A model generated the notes under the pieces. It worked only from the letters and a program-made list of their open reading frames with translations, was not told the origin of the DNA and ran no database searches. 64,000 nucleotides of DNA from an uncultured Paracoccaceae bacterium (GTDB taxonomy: Bacteria > Pseudomonadota > Alphaproteobacteria > Rhodobacterales > Rhodobacteraceae), in contig CANNCO010000004.1 of NCBI GenBank assembly GCA_947503175.1, forward strand, positions 1 through 64,000. The letters run 5' to 3'. Positions within the stretch are counted from its first letter, which is position 1; each line of letters starts with the position of its first letter. This document shows, piece by piece, positions 8,040 to 16,819 of this stretch. The translations under genes and the position numbers were made by a program.

Positions 8040-10142
8040 TCATTCGCCGAGTTCGATGATGAGATTGCCATGCGCGTCGGGCACGGCGACCGCGTTTGGC
8101 GGCACAATGATGGTCGACTCGCGCTCTTCGAACAGGGCGGGGCCGTCGATCTGCTCTCCGGTTTTCACGCGATAGCGGTCGTAGACCGGCGTGTCGACAA
8201 AGCCGCCGCTCTCGCTGAAATAGACGGCGCGTGTGCCCTTTTGCGCGGGGCCGTCAATCAGTGCGGCGGTTGGCTCCAGCACCGGCTTTGGGCCTGAAAC
8301 CTGCACCCGCCACGAGATCACCTCGGTTTCCATCTTCTCTGTCCGGCCAAAAAGCGCCTCGTAACGCGCAACAAAGAGGCTCTCTACCTCTGCCGTGTCT
8401 CTGGCGTCGAGCACGCTGCGCGGGATGGTGACTTCAACCTCGTAGCCCTGCCCCATGTATCGCATCAAGGCGCCAATCGAGGTTGTCGCGTCTTCTGGCG
8501 CGACACCGGCGGCCGTGACAAGCCTGCGTCCCTCCTCCTCCAACTCGCGCACCATCGCGTCGATGCGATCAAGGTCAAGCTCGGCCACCGGCTCGATCGC
8601 GGCACGGACAAACTCGAAAGAGGTCGGAGAGGCGAGGAAGCCGAAGGCTGACGCGACGCCCGCGCCGACCGGGCAGATGACACGCCGCACACCCATGCGG
8701 CGGGCGAGGTTCGAGGCGTGCACCGGCCCGGCCCCGCCAATCGCCAGAACCGTGAAATCCTGCACTTTCCGACCGCTTTCCAGTGCGTGGATCGTGGCGG
8801 CCTGCGCCATGCTCTCATTCACTGTCTCGTAGATGCCCCAGGCCGCCTCGACGACTGACAGGCCCAGCGGCTCGGCCAGCGCCTGGCGGATAGCGTTTTC
8901 AGACGCCTCCTTACTGAGCGCCATGTCGCCGCCAAGGAACGACGCCGCATCGAGATAGCCCAGCATCAGATCGGCATCCGTGACCGTGGGGTGCGTGCCA
9001 CCAAGACCGTAACACGCCGGTCCCGGTTTGGAACTGGCGCTTTCGGGGCCAACGCGGATCAGCCCCAGCTTGTCGACATGCGCAATCGAACCGCCGCCCG
9101 CCCCGATCTCGATCATGTCGATGACCGGCACCTGCAAAGGCAAGCCGCTGCCCTTGGCAAAGCGAAAGACGCGCGCAACCTCGAAATTGTCGGTCTTCAG
9201 CGCCTCGCCATCCTGGATGAGGCAGGCCTTGGCCGTCGTGCCGCCCATATCGAAACAAAGAATGTTGGGCTCTTCGGCAAGCTTGCCGAAGACTGCCGCC
9301 GCCTGCGCACCCCCCGCCGGGCCGGATTGCACTAGGCGGATTGGATATTTGACGGCCGTCTCGTGATGCACTGTCCCGCCATCCGCCAGCATGAGGAACA
9401 GGTCCTCGGGCAGCTCGAGGCGGGACATCTCCGAGACCAGCCGCGCGATGTAATTGCTGAAGATTGGCTGGACAAAGGCGTTGGCGACGGCGGTCGATGT
9501 GCGCTCGTATTCGCCAATCTGCGGCATCACTTCAAAGGAGGTGCAGATGGTAATACCGGGCAGCGCTTCGGCCAGAAGCTCCTTCACGACCCGCTCGTTT
9601 TCATCGTTGCGGAAGGCGTGCAGGAACACGATTGCGACCGCTTCGACATCGGCTGCACGAATATCGGCGGCAAGGGCGCGCAGCGCCCCGGGGTCGGGGG
9701 CGCGCAAAACCGCACCCTTACTGGTCATGCGTTCGTCAACCTCGAAACGCAGCTCGCGCGGAACAAGCGGCACTGGCGTGTCAATGAAAAGGTCGTAGAT
9801 CGAGTACCGCAGTTCGCGCCCGATCTCGAGCACGTCGCGAAATCCTTTTGTCGTCACCAAGGCGGTCTTGGCCCCTTTGCGCTCAATCAGCGCATTGGCG
9901 ACAAGAGTCGTTCCATGGATCACTGTCTGCACCGACGACGACGTCGCATTGCCCGCAGCCAGGATGCGCGTCACGCCATTCAACACACCTTCGGACGGAT
10001 CGTCCGGCGTGGTCAGCACCTTTTCATTGGTGAGCTTGCCTGTCGCCGGATCCAGCATCACGACATCGGTAAAGGTTCCGCCGATATCGACACCGATCCG
10101 GTAGGCTGTCGCGGTCTTGGCGTCTGGGTTGTGCAGGTTCAT
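8040..10142 (-). CDS. hyuA: Hydantoinase/oxoprolinase A subunit (HyuA family)
   Basis: 700 residues of the ATP-dependent hydantoinase/5-oxoprolinase A family. The N-terminal nucleotide-binding signature GVDIGGTFTDVVMLD and the second phosphate motif ILCFDMGGTTAKACLI are both present, followed by the actin-like hydrolase core and the typical C-terminal domain (about residues 510-690). With the B subunit it would open a lactam or cyclic imide ring, or carboxylate a substrate, using ATP. It starts inside the stop of the B-subunit gene (ATGA), a coupling expected for a stoichiometric complex. A divergently located DUF1445 protein, a family with D-glutamate cyclase members, supports a lactam or amino-acid derivative as substrate, by inference only. 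Confidence 0.92.
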   Translation of the reverse strand: MNLHNPDAKTATAYRIGVDIGGTFTDVVMLDPATGKLTNEKVLTTPDDPSEGVLNGVTRILAAGNATSSSVQTVIHGTTLVANALIERKGAKTALVTTKGFRDVLEIGRELRYSIYDLFIDTPVPLVPRELRFEVDERMTSKGAVLRAPDPGALRALAADIRAADVEAVAIVFLHAFRNDENERVVKELLAEALPGITICTSFEVMPQIGEYERTSTAVANAFVQPIFSNYIARLVSEMSRLELPEDLFLMLADGGTVHHETAVKYPIRLVQSGPAGGAQAAAVFGKLAEEPNILCFDMGGTTAKACLIQDGEALKTDNFEVARVFRFAKGSGLPLQVPVIDMIEIGAGGGSIAHVDKLGLIRVGPESASSKPGPACYGLGGTHPTVTDADLMLGYLDAASFLGGDMALSKEASENAIRQALAEPLGLSVVEAAWGIYETVNESMAQAATIHALESGRKVQDFTVLAIGGAGPVHASNLARRMGVRRVICPVGAGVASAFGFLASPTSFEFVRAAIEPVAELDLDRIDAMVRELEEEGRRLVTAAGVAPEDATTSIGALMRYMGQGYEVEVTIPRSVLDARDTAEVESLFVARYEALFGRTEKMETEVISWRVQVSGPKPVLEPTAALIDGPAQKGTRAVYFSESGGFVDTPVYDRYRVKTGEQIDGPALFEERESTIIVPPNAVAVPDAHGNLIIELGE

Positions 10143-11788
10143 GGTTCGTATCCGTAACGCTCTTTGGCAAAGGCGGGTGTCACAAGGCCGCTTGCGATAT
10201 CGGTGCGGATCGCATCAGCGGTGCGGTCGCCGGGCGGGCCCATGCCGCCCCCGCCCGGTGTCTGAAAGGTCACCGTGTCCCCCTTGGCGATGCTGTTTTG
10301 GGATTTCGACGGGATGCGGTCGCCATTGATCATGTCGATCCCGCCGGCGCCGGCTTCGCCGCCCAAAAGGCCACGCGGCGGGTTAGCGACACGCTCATGC
10401 CGGATCGTCACGGTGATCGGCGCATCGCCCAGATTGCGGAATGTCAGGCGCTGCGCATTGCCACCGCGGAACGCGCCGGCGCCGCCGGTGTCGGGCACAA
10501 GGGTCTTTTCCTCGACCAGCATGGGCACCTGATTTTCGAACTGCTCGATAGCCTGGTTCGACACATTGGACGGAAAGCTCAGGCAGCCGGGCCCGTCCTG
10601 GGTCGGGCGTGCACCATGGCCGCCATTCATGAAGAACATCTTGACAAAGGGCCGGTCCTCACCATCGCGCCGACCCTTGAAATAAACGTTCCAAAGCGGC
10701 GACCCGCAATCGGCGATCACCTTGTCTGGGGCCACTTGGCTCAGCGCGCCGTAGATTGCCGGAGGCATGTAGTGGCCCGACAGGTGGCGACCCCAGACGG
10801 GCGCCGGACGCCTTGGGTTCACCAGGCAGCCCTCGGGGGCCGTCACGGTGATCGGGCGAAAGGCGCCGTCGTTGATCGGCGTGCCGGGGTCGAGCGCGCA
10901 TTTGATCGCGTAGCAGCTATAGGCCTGCGTAAAGGTCAGCGGCGAGTTGACCGGATGCTCGATCTGATCGGTTGTGCCTGCAAAGTCCACCGCGATGTCG
11001 GACCCTTTGATCGTCACGCTCACCCGAATATCGAGCGGGTGGTCAAACCCGTCGGCGGTGAGCGTATCGCAGTAGGTGCCATCCGGGATCGCCTCGATGG
11101 CGCGGCGCAGGCTCGCCTCGGACCGGTTGAGCACATCGTCGGCAAAGGCTTCGAGATCAGGCAGATCTTCGTCGTCGAGCAGGCGAAACAGGCGGGCAGC
11201 ACAGGCGTGATACGCGGCAAAGCCCGACCGTATATCGCCCAGCGTTTCTTCTGGCTCGCGCAGGTTGGCTTGCAGGATATCAACGAGAAGCGGGTTTTCC
11301 TCACCGGCAATCAGAATCTTCGAGATCGGGATATTGAGCCCTTCCTCGTAACAATCCTTGGCCGCGGGCGACGGCGCCCCGCCAATATCGACCGTGTGAA
11401 AGATCGAACCGATGAAACCGATAAGCCGCCCGTCGCGAAAGAGCGGTTTGATCATCGTGATGTCGTTGAGATGCCCTGTGCCCAGCCATCCATCATTTGT
11501 GATCATCACGTCGCCGTCATTCAGCGTCTCGATCGGAAACTTTTCGAGCATCGCGGTCAGTGTGCGTGACATCGTGCCGATAAAGGACGGCACGCTGCGG
11601 CGGCTTTGGGCGATCTGGCGCCCACGTTTGTCCAAGAGCCCTATGGCGAAGTCGTAATTTTCGCGCACAACCGACGAAAATGAGGTGCGCACGCAGGTCT
11701 CTCCGACCTGGTCCATCAACCCGCTCAGGCGCTCCCAAACTACGCCAACCTTCACCGGGCTCAGTTTCACCGGGGGCTGTTCTGTCAT
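10139..11788 (-). CDS. hyuB: Hydantoinase/oxoprolinase B subunit (HyuB family)
   Basis: 549 residues of the hydantoinase B/oxoprolinase family. Recognisable segments are RENYDFAIGLLDKRGR near residue 45, MITNDGWLGTGHLNDITM, a Ser/Gly-rich central part and the C-terminal GDTVTFQTPGGGGMGPP typical of the family. It partners with the A subunit encoded immediately downstream. Its ATG overlaps the stop of the aminotransferase gene by four nucleotides. Length is normal for N-methylhydantoinase-type B subunits. Acetophenone- or acetone-carboxylase relatives share this fold, so carboxylation cannot be excluded. Confidence 0.92.
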   Translation of the reverse strand: MTEQPPVKLSPVKVGVVWERLSGLMDQVGETCVRTSFSSVVRENYDFAIGLLDKRGRQIAQSRRSVPSFIGTMSRTLTAMLEKFPIETLNDGDVMITNDGWLGTGHLNDITMIKPLFRDGRLIGFIGSIFHTVDIGGAPSPAAKDCYEEGLNIPISKILIAGEENPLLVDILQANLREPEETLGDIRSGFAAYHACAARLFRLLDDEDLPDLEAFADDVLNRSEASLRRAIEAIPDGTYCDTLTADGFDHPLDIRVSVTIKGSDIAVDFAGTTDQIEHPVNSPLTFTQAYSCYAIKCALDPGTPINDGAFRPITVTAPEGCLVNPRRPAPVWGRHLSGHYMPPAIYGALSQVAPDKVIADCGSPLWNVYFKGRRDGEDRPFVKMFFMNGGHGARPTQDGPGCLSFPSNVSNQAIEQFENQVPMLVEEKTLVPDTGGAGAFRGGNAQRLTFRNLGDAPITVTIRHERVANPPRGLLGGEAGAGGIDMINGDRIPSKSQNSIAKGDTVTFQTPGGGGMGPPGDRTADAIRTDIASGLVTPAFAKERYGYEP

Positions 11789-12735
11789 GCGTGTGTCTCC
11801 AATTGGGTTGGGATCGGGCTGAGCCAGGTGTCAGGGGCGTCCTGCGCCCCGCGCACCAGCGCGAAGTAATCGTCTTGCAAGGCCTTGGTGACGGGGCCGC
11901 GCGCGCCGTCGCCGATGGAAAACCGGTCGACCGCGACAACGGGCACAACCTCCATCCCAGTGCCGACAAGCATGGCCTCGGAGGCGGCATAAAGCTCGGT
12001 CCGGTCAACCGGGCGTTCGACGACATCCTCCGCGAGGCCAAGCGCACGGGCGCGACGCAGGATGGTGTCCCGCGTGAGGCTTTCGAGAATGCCCGAGGTC
12101 ACTGGCGGTGTGATCAGGATATTGTCGCGGACGATCAGCAGGCAGGCGCCGGGGGCCTCCGCGACGCTGCCGGACTCCGTCAGGATCAAGGCCGTGTCAT
12201 AACCGTCGGCCTTGGCCTGCAGGCCCGCGAGGCGCCCGTTGAAATAGTTGGCGGCAGCCTTGGCGCGGGCGGGGCTCGCATTGTCTGCAATCCGTCGCCA
12301 GCTCGACACCTGGCAGCGTATGCCGCGTTCCAGCCTGTCGGGCAATTGCGGGCGCGGACGGGCAAGGGCGGCAACGCCAGTTGGCCCGCGCGAGGTCATA
12401 TCGCCATCACCACCGAGATAAACCTGGATACGGATGTAGCAGTCTTCGCGTACCGCGTTGCGCCGCATCAAGTCATAGGTCGCGTCCGCCATCGCTTGCG
12501 CCGTTGGAATCTCGTCAAGGCCGAGAATCTGCGCCGAGCGCACCAGCCGCTCCATATGCTCACCAAGCCGAAAGAGGTTGAGCACCGTACCGCTGTGGTC
12601 GAGATAGCCGCGAATGCCCTCAAAGACCGACGCTGCATAGGTTACCCCGGGCGCGAGCAGCGGCAGGCGCACTGCGTCCGCAGCGACAAAGGATCCGTCG
12701 AGATAGCCGACGGGATAAACCGCACCTCCCGCCAT
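11785..12735 (-). CDS. Class IV PLP aminotransferase, branched-chain aminotransferase-like
   Basis: 316 residues of the fold-type IV PLP family. Visible motifs are the N-terminal VFEGIRGYLDHSG, the putative Schiff-base lysine in SPARAKAAANYFNG, and the signature region DTALILTESGSVAEAPGACL. Such enzymes transaminate branched-chain amino acids, or D-amino acids and 4-amino-4-deoxychorismate in relatives. Because it is locked between a transporter permease (1-nt gap) and hydantoinase B (ATGA overlap), a catabolic role on the imported substrate is more likely than isoleucine/valine biosynthesis. I therefore do not assign the ilvE symbol. Confidence 0.85.
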   Translation of the reverse strand: MAGGAVYPVGYLDGSFVAADAVRLPLLAPGVTYAASVFEGIRGYLDHSGTVLNLFRLGEHMERLVRSAQILGLDEIPTAQAMADATYDLMRRNAVREDCYIRIQVYLGGDGDMTSRGPTGVAALARPRPQLPDRLERGIRCQVSSWRRIADNASPARAKAAANYFNGRLAGLQAKADGYDTALILTESGSVAEAPGACLLIVRDNILITPPVTSGILESLTRDTILRRARALGLAEDVVERPVDRTELYAASEAMLVGTGMEVVPVVAVDRFSIGDGARGPVTKALQDDYFALVRGAQDAPDTWLSPIPTQLETHA

Positions 12736-12736
12736 C

Positions 12737-14263
12737 TCAGCCGCTCCCCAGCCCGGCTGCCTTCGCGGCCTGCCGGTCTCGCTGGATCCGCCGTATCACG
12801 AGGATCAACAAAATGGCCATCACGCTAATCAACGCGACAAATGCGGGTCGCCCAAAGAAATAGGCCAGGGGGCTGGGCACGGAGCCCGCGATCAGCATCG
12901 ACACACGCAGGTTCGATTCCAGGATCGGCATCAGGATGAACCCGATCAACAGCGGCACGGTCGGAAACGCCAGCTTGGTCAGCCCCCAGCCGAGCAGGCC
13001 GAAGAGGAACACCAGTTGCACATCGAAGACCGATCCGCGCATCGCATAGGCGCTGGCCGCTGCGATCACGAGCACCACGGGAAAGAGTATGCGCTTGGGC
13101 ACTGTTACCACGCGGCGCGCCATTTTGATCAGGCCATGGCCGAGAATGAGATTGAAGAAGTTGGCCAGAAGCAGCGCGGTGAAGATGGCATAGATCGGTT
13201 CGGGATTGTCACGGAAGACAATCGGCCCCGGCGTGATGCCCTGGATCAGTAGCGCCGATAGGATCAGCGCCGCCGCGATATCCCCGGGAATGCCAAAGGC
13301 CATCAGCGGGATCAGGTTCGCACCGGACACCGCGTTGTTGGCACTTTCCGGGGCGGCAATGCCCTTCAACTCACCCTTGCCGAACTTCTCGGGGTTCTTT
13401 GAGGAACGCTTGGCCTCGTTATAAGCCAGAAACGCCGCGACCGTGGCCGAGATGCCGGGCAGCGCGCCGACCGCCGTGCCCAGTGACGAAGACTTCATCA
13501 GCGTCGGGAAGACCCCCTTGAACTCCAACCAGGACACGCGCCGATCCGCCGGGTTGTCGGAGAACGACACGGTGCTCGCGGCGAGCTGCTTGCGCGGCAG
13601 TTCCATCTGCCGCATCACCTCTGCCACGGCCAGAAAGCCGATCAGCATCGGAATCAGGCCAATGCCCTCTTCCAGTTCCAGAAACCCGAGCGTCATGCGC
13701 GGACTCGCGGTCACCGGATCGAGCCCGACAATGCCCAACAGCATGCCGAGCAGCATTGCAAAGAGACCCTTCCAGATCTTTGCACCCGACACGAAACCCA
13801 TCGTCAAAAGCGAAAATGCGACAAGCAGCGTGTATTCCGCCGGCCCGAATTTCAGCGCGATCGCAGCAAGGAACGAAGCGCCGAAAATCAGCACGATGTC
13901 GGAAAAGCTGTCGCCAAAGACCGAGCTGTAAAGCGCCATCTTGCAGGCTTTTTCGCCCTTACCCTGCTGCGCCATCGGATAACCGTCGAGCACCGTGGCT
14001 GCGGCGGCGGGCGTTCCGGGCGTTTTCACGAGGATCGCAGTGACCGAACTGCCAAAGAGCGATCCCTTGAACATCCCGATCAGCATCGGAATACCGACCC
14101 AGGGATCGAGATAATAGGTATAGGGAATAAGCAACGCGACCGTCATCGTTGCGGTCAGACCGGGGATCGCGCCAAGCAGCTGACCGGCCACGATACCCGC
14201 CAGAACCGCCAGAATGGATTGCCAGGTCAACGCCAGCGAGACCCCTGCGAGAATGCTCTCCAT
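12737..14263 (-). CDS. tctA: Tripartite tricarboxylate transporter, large permease TctA
   Basis: 508 residues from the ATG at 14263, five nucleotides past the TctB stop; a longer reading would overlap TctB. The TctA hallmark GAIPGLTATMTVALLIPYT occurs near residue 30, followed by SVTAILVKTPGTPAAAATVL. A repeated half-motif (ALPGISATVAAFLAYN) lies around residue 270 and there are about 11-12 hydrophobic segments. It is the main membrane channel of a proton- or sodium-driven carboxylate importer working with TctB and the periplasmic TctC. The gene order C-B-A on one strand is standard. Confidence 0.95.
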   Translation of the reverse strand: MESILAGVSLALTWQSILAVLAGIVAGQLLGAIPGLTATMTVALLIPYTYYLDPWVGIPMLIGMFKGSLFGSSVTAILVKTPGTPAAAATVLDGYPMAQQGKGEKACKMALYSSVFGDSFSDIVLIFGASFLAAIALKFGPAEYTLLVAFSLLTMGFVSGAKIWKGLFAMLLGMLLGIVGLDPVTASPRMTLGFLELEEGIGLIPMLIGFLAVAEVMRQMELPRKQLAASTVSFSDNPADRRVSWLEFKGVFPTLMKSSSLGTAVGALPGISATVAAFLAYNEAKRSSKNPEKFGKGELKGIAAPESANNAVSGANLIPLMAFGIPGDIAAALILSALLIQGITPGPIVFRDNPEPIYAIFTALLLANFFNLILGHGLIKMARRVVTVPKRILFPVVLVIAAASAYAMRGSVFDVQLVFLFGLLGWGLTKLAFPTVPLLIGFILMPILESNLRVSMLIAGSVPSPLAYFFGRPAFVALISVMAILLILVIRRIQRDRQAAKAAGLGSG

Positions 14264-14267
14264 GGCG

Positions 14268-14789
14268 TCAGCCCTCCAGCGCGTCGCCGAGCAGCCCGTC
14301 CGGCAGACGCACACTCAGCAATTGTTCAAACAGGAAATAGGTGAAGGCGGCCGCGGCGACCGCGATGAACACGCTCATCCAGAGTCGCTTTTCGCCGAGC
14401 CGCCGCACGAGATAGGTCGTCAGACACACGCTCGCGACGTAAAAGCCGAGGATCGGAATGAGTGCGAAGGCATAAAGGTTGACGGCAAAGTTCAGAACCC
14501 CGCCACGCTTGGTTTCCTCGGCTGTGCCAAGCTCATCCGTCAAGTCATCAATGAACTGGTCCAGAGTACCTCGCACCAAAGCCAGCCCGATTTGGATGAA
14601 GCGGCCGATCATGGCCGCGGCCATTAGGGTCGACAGAAGATAGGGCGCAAAGCGTGGCGAAATCTCGCTATCCGCGCCAAATCCCTGCGGCGCATCGATT
14701 GAGAGCGGCACAAACCAGAACGCAAAAAGCGCGATGGCCGGCAACAAAACGGCGATGAGCCACAGCTCGAGACGCACATGGTTGGGCAT
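14268..14789 (-). CDS. tctB: Tripartite tricarboxylate transporter, small permease TctB
   Basis: 173 residues with four predicted hydrophobic segments (LWLIAVLLPAIALFAFWFVP near the N-terminus; further ones around 45-65, 100-125 and 135-155). The layout fits the TctB family of small, poorly conserved membrane subunits. It sits between the binding-protein gene tctC and the large permease gene tctA, which is the main evidence for identity. It lies 81 nt downstream of tctC, a gap holding a strong stem-loop. Confidence 0.9.
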   Translation of the reverse strand: MPNHVRLELWLIAVLLPAIALFAFWFVPLSIDAPQGFGADSEISPRFAPYLLSTLMAAAMIGRFIQIGLALVRGTLDQFIDDLTDELGTAEETKRGGVLNFAVNLYAFALIPILGFYVASVCLTTYLVRRLGEKRLWMSVFIAVAAAAFTYFLFEQLLSVRLPDGLLGDALEG

Positions 14790-14824
14790 GCTCTCTTCCT
14801 TCAGACGAACACAAAGGGCAAAGG

Positions 14825-14852
14825 GGTTCGGCGGTCATGCAACCGCCGAACC
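14825..14852 (-). promoter_or_regulatory. Intercistronic stem-loop between tctC and tctB
   Basis: A perfect 11-bp inverted repeat (GGTTCGGCGGT / ACCGCCGAACC) with a 6-nt loop follows the tctC stop. There is no T-run after it on the minus strand. Such hairpins downstream of a periplasmic binding-protein gene commonly stabilise the upstream mRNA or partly terminate transcription, giving more binding protein than permease. The role is inferred; the repeat itself is seen directly. Confidence 0.7.
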
Positions 14853-14870
14853 TGAGGTTTTGGGGTAGGA

Positions 14871-15821
14871 TCAGTTGGCAAGACCGAACTTGGCCGTCGC
14901 CTCACCCATTGCCTCGAAGTCAGCTCGCACCCTTGCGGTGAAATCGGCCGAGTTGAGGAAGGCACCCTCGGCCTTGATCCGCTCCATCAGGGTAGCGAAC
15001 TCCTCGCTGTCGGTGATCTGCTTCATGGTGTCGTCCCATGTCGCGATCACGTCGTCCGGCAGGCCGGCGGGTGCGGCAAGCGCAAAGAAGCTTGCGAGTT
15101 CAAGCGGATAGTCAAGCTCACTCAACGTCGGAGCGTCCGGCGCCTGCGGGTTCCGGCCAGGGCTTGTCTCGGCCAGGATCTTGATCTCACCATTGTCGAG
15201 CGCCGGGCCATAGTCAGAGATCACCGCCAGGTCGATGGTTCCCGACAGCAGGTTGGCCAGTTCGACCGCTCCACCCTTGGACGGCAGGAACGTGGTCTGC
15301 GCGCCTTCGGCGCGGAACATCGCCTCGGTTGCCAAGTGCGGACCGCCACGCGGAACGGCTGCCGACCAGCGAAGCTGCCCGGGGTTCTCCTTGGCATAGG
15401 CGATCACATCGTCGATGGAATCGAACTTGCCGTCATTGCGTACGATCACAGGCTGCTTGGACAGCATGAACTGTCCGATATAGGTCAGGTCCGTCATCGG
15501 GTCATACGGCGCCTCGATCACATGCGGGCGCACCGTGATTGGGCTGGTGGAAATAAAGCACACCGTGTAACCATCCGGATCGGCATTGGCACAGCTGTTG
15601 ATCCCGATAAAGGCACCGCCGCCGGCCCGGTTCTCGACCACGAAATTGACGCCCATGATATCGCTAGCCTGATCGGCGATGAAGCGCGAGGTGATGTCGC
15701 CGTTACCGCCAGGCGAATATGGCACGATCAGAGTGATCGTCTCGGACGGGTACTCTTCCGCAGTCGCCAGACCCGCGGTCAATGCGAGCGCAATCGCGCC
15801 CTTGACAAAATGGTTGATCAT
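14871..15821 (-). CDS. tctC: Tripartite tricarboxylate transporter substrate-binding protein TctC
   Basis: 316 residues. Residues 1-21 form a signal peptide (basic start, then AIALALTAGLATA). The mature protein starts near EEYPSETITLIVPYSPGGNGD, the conserved opening of the Bug/TctC family of periplasmic carboxylate receptors. A second family motif, VVENRAGGGAFIG, is around residue 62. The protein would deliver a carboxylate or related small molecule to TctA/TctB. It is the first gene of the minus-strand catabolic block, so its upstream gap probably contains the main promoter. Confidence 0.94.
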   Translation of the reverse strand: MINHFVKGAIALALTAGLATAEEYPSETITLIVPYSPGGNGDITSRFIADQASDIMGVNFVVENRAGGGAFIGINSCANADPDGYTVCFISTSPITVRPHVIEAPYDPMTDLTYIGQFMLSKQPVIVRNDGKFDSIDDVIAYAKENPGQLRWSAAVPRGGPHLATEAMFRAEGAQTTFLPSKGGAVELANLLSGTIDLAVISDYGPALDNGEIKILAETSPGRNPQAPDAPTLSELDYPLELASFFALAAPAGLPDDVIATWDDTMKQITDSEEFATLMERIKAEGAFLNSADFTARVRADFEAMGEATAKFGLAN

Positions 15822-16000
15822 AGTTGCTCTCCTGTTGACTGCGCACGCTGCGCGACGAATGCATCAATCCCGGTCGAATGCCGATTACCGTTCGTCTTGA
15901 TGACGAGATCGGTTCGCGGCTTCAGACCGGAACGGACGCGCCTGCGACGCCGTGCGTGCCTGTCTTGGCACTCGTCGACATCGGACAGGGAGGGCTCGGC
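15822..16000. promoter_or_regulatory. Divergent promoter region between tctC and the DUF1445 gene
   Basis: 179 nt separate two divergent operons, so promoters for both must lie here or nearby. A GGGAGGG ribosome-binding site precedes the plus-strand ATG at 16001. I see no convincing long palindrome and do not place -10 or -35 boxes. The IclR regulator encoded at 19229-20035 is a reasonable candidate to bind here, by inference from proximity alone. Confidence 0.5.
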
Positions 16001-16819
16001 ATGGCCGAACATAAGGTGGTGGATCTGCGACAAAGCCTTGCGACGGCTCCGGCGCGAGACGTCCGGATGGCGATCCGGAACGGGACATGGCGGGGCACAA
16101 CGCACGGGCTGGCGCGCGGATATGTACAGGCCAATCTGGCCATTGTACCAGAGGCTTACGCCCTTGATTTCATGCGGTTTTGCCACAGAAATCCAAAGCC
16201 GTGCCCGCTGCTGGACGTCACCGATACCGGCGATCCGGAATTTCGGCAGATCGCACCGGGATCGGACGTGCGCACGGATCTGTCGCGCTACAGTGTCTAC
16301 CGGGACAGCGCCCTCGCGGAGGAGGTCGACGATTTGGTCGACCTGTGGCGCGATGATCTTGTGGCATTTGCCATGGGCTGCTCGCTGTCCTTTGACGCGG
16401 TTCTGCAGAAAAACGGGCTTTCCGTGAAACATCTGGAACGGCCGGGCGGGCGGATCGCGGTCTACACATCCGGGATCGATTGCGCGCCCGCGGGTCCGTT
16501 CGCCGGGCCTATGGTGATCTCGTTGCGACCTGTTCCAAACGATCAGGTCGCGCGTGTCGCAGAGGTGACGCGCCGCTATCCGGCGACCCATGGCGGGCCA
16601 CTGCATATCGGCGATCCGGCCGAGGTCGGCATCACCGATGTCGACGCGGTTGATTGGGGGCTGCCGCCGCAGATCGGTCCCGACGACACCTGCATGTTCT
16701 GGGGCTGCGGCGTGACACCACAGGCCGTCGCCATGGCCGCTAAGCTGCCGTTGATGATCACACATACGACGGGTCATATGCTGCTCTCGGATCTGACACT
16801 GGAGGATATCGAAATATGA
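16001..16819 (+). CDS. DUF1445 family putative hydro-lyase (D-glutamate cyclase-like)
   Basis: 272 residues from the ATG at 16001, which has a good Shine-Dalgarno; an upstream in-frame start would add about 41 residues without family resemblance. Family landmarks are RNGTWRGTTHGLARGYVQAN near the N-terminus, FAMGCSLSFDAVL in the middle, and the C-terminal MFWGCGVTPQAVAMAAKLP and HTTGHMLLSD. Members are called putative hydro-lyases, and some mitochondrial relatives convert D-glutamate to 5-oxo-D-proline. The ATGA overlap with the aldolase gene and the facing hydantoinase operon suggest work on the same lactam or amino-acid-derived compound. Confidence 0.88.
   Translation: MAEHKVVDLRQSLATAPARDVRMAIRNGTWRGTTHGLARGYVQANLAIVPEAYALDFMRFCHRNPKPCPLLDVTDTGDPEFRQIAPGSDVRTDLSRYSVYRDSALAEEVDDLVDLWRDDLVAFAMGCSLSFDAVLQKNGLSVKHLERPGGRIAVYTSGIDCAPAGPFAGPMVISLRPVPNDQVARVAEVTRRYPATHGGPLHIGDPAEVGITDVDAVDWGLPPQIGPDDTCMFWGCGVTPQAVAMAAKLPLMITHTTGHMLLSDLTLEDIEI

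Noticed and set aside
11785-12735. Biosynthetic ilvE
   Set aside because: Tight coupling to a transporter and hydantoinase genes makes a catabolic role more likely, so the symbol was withheld.
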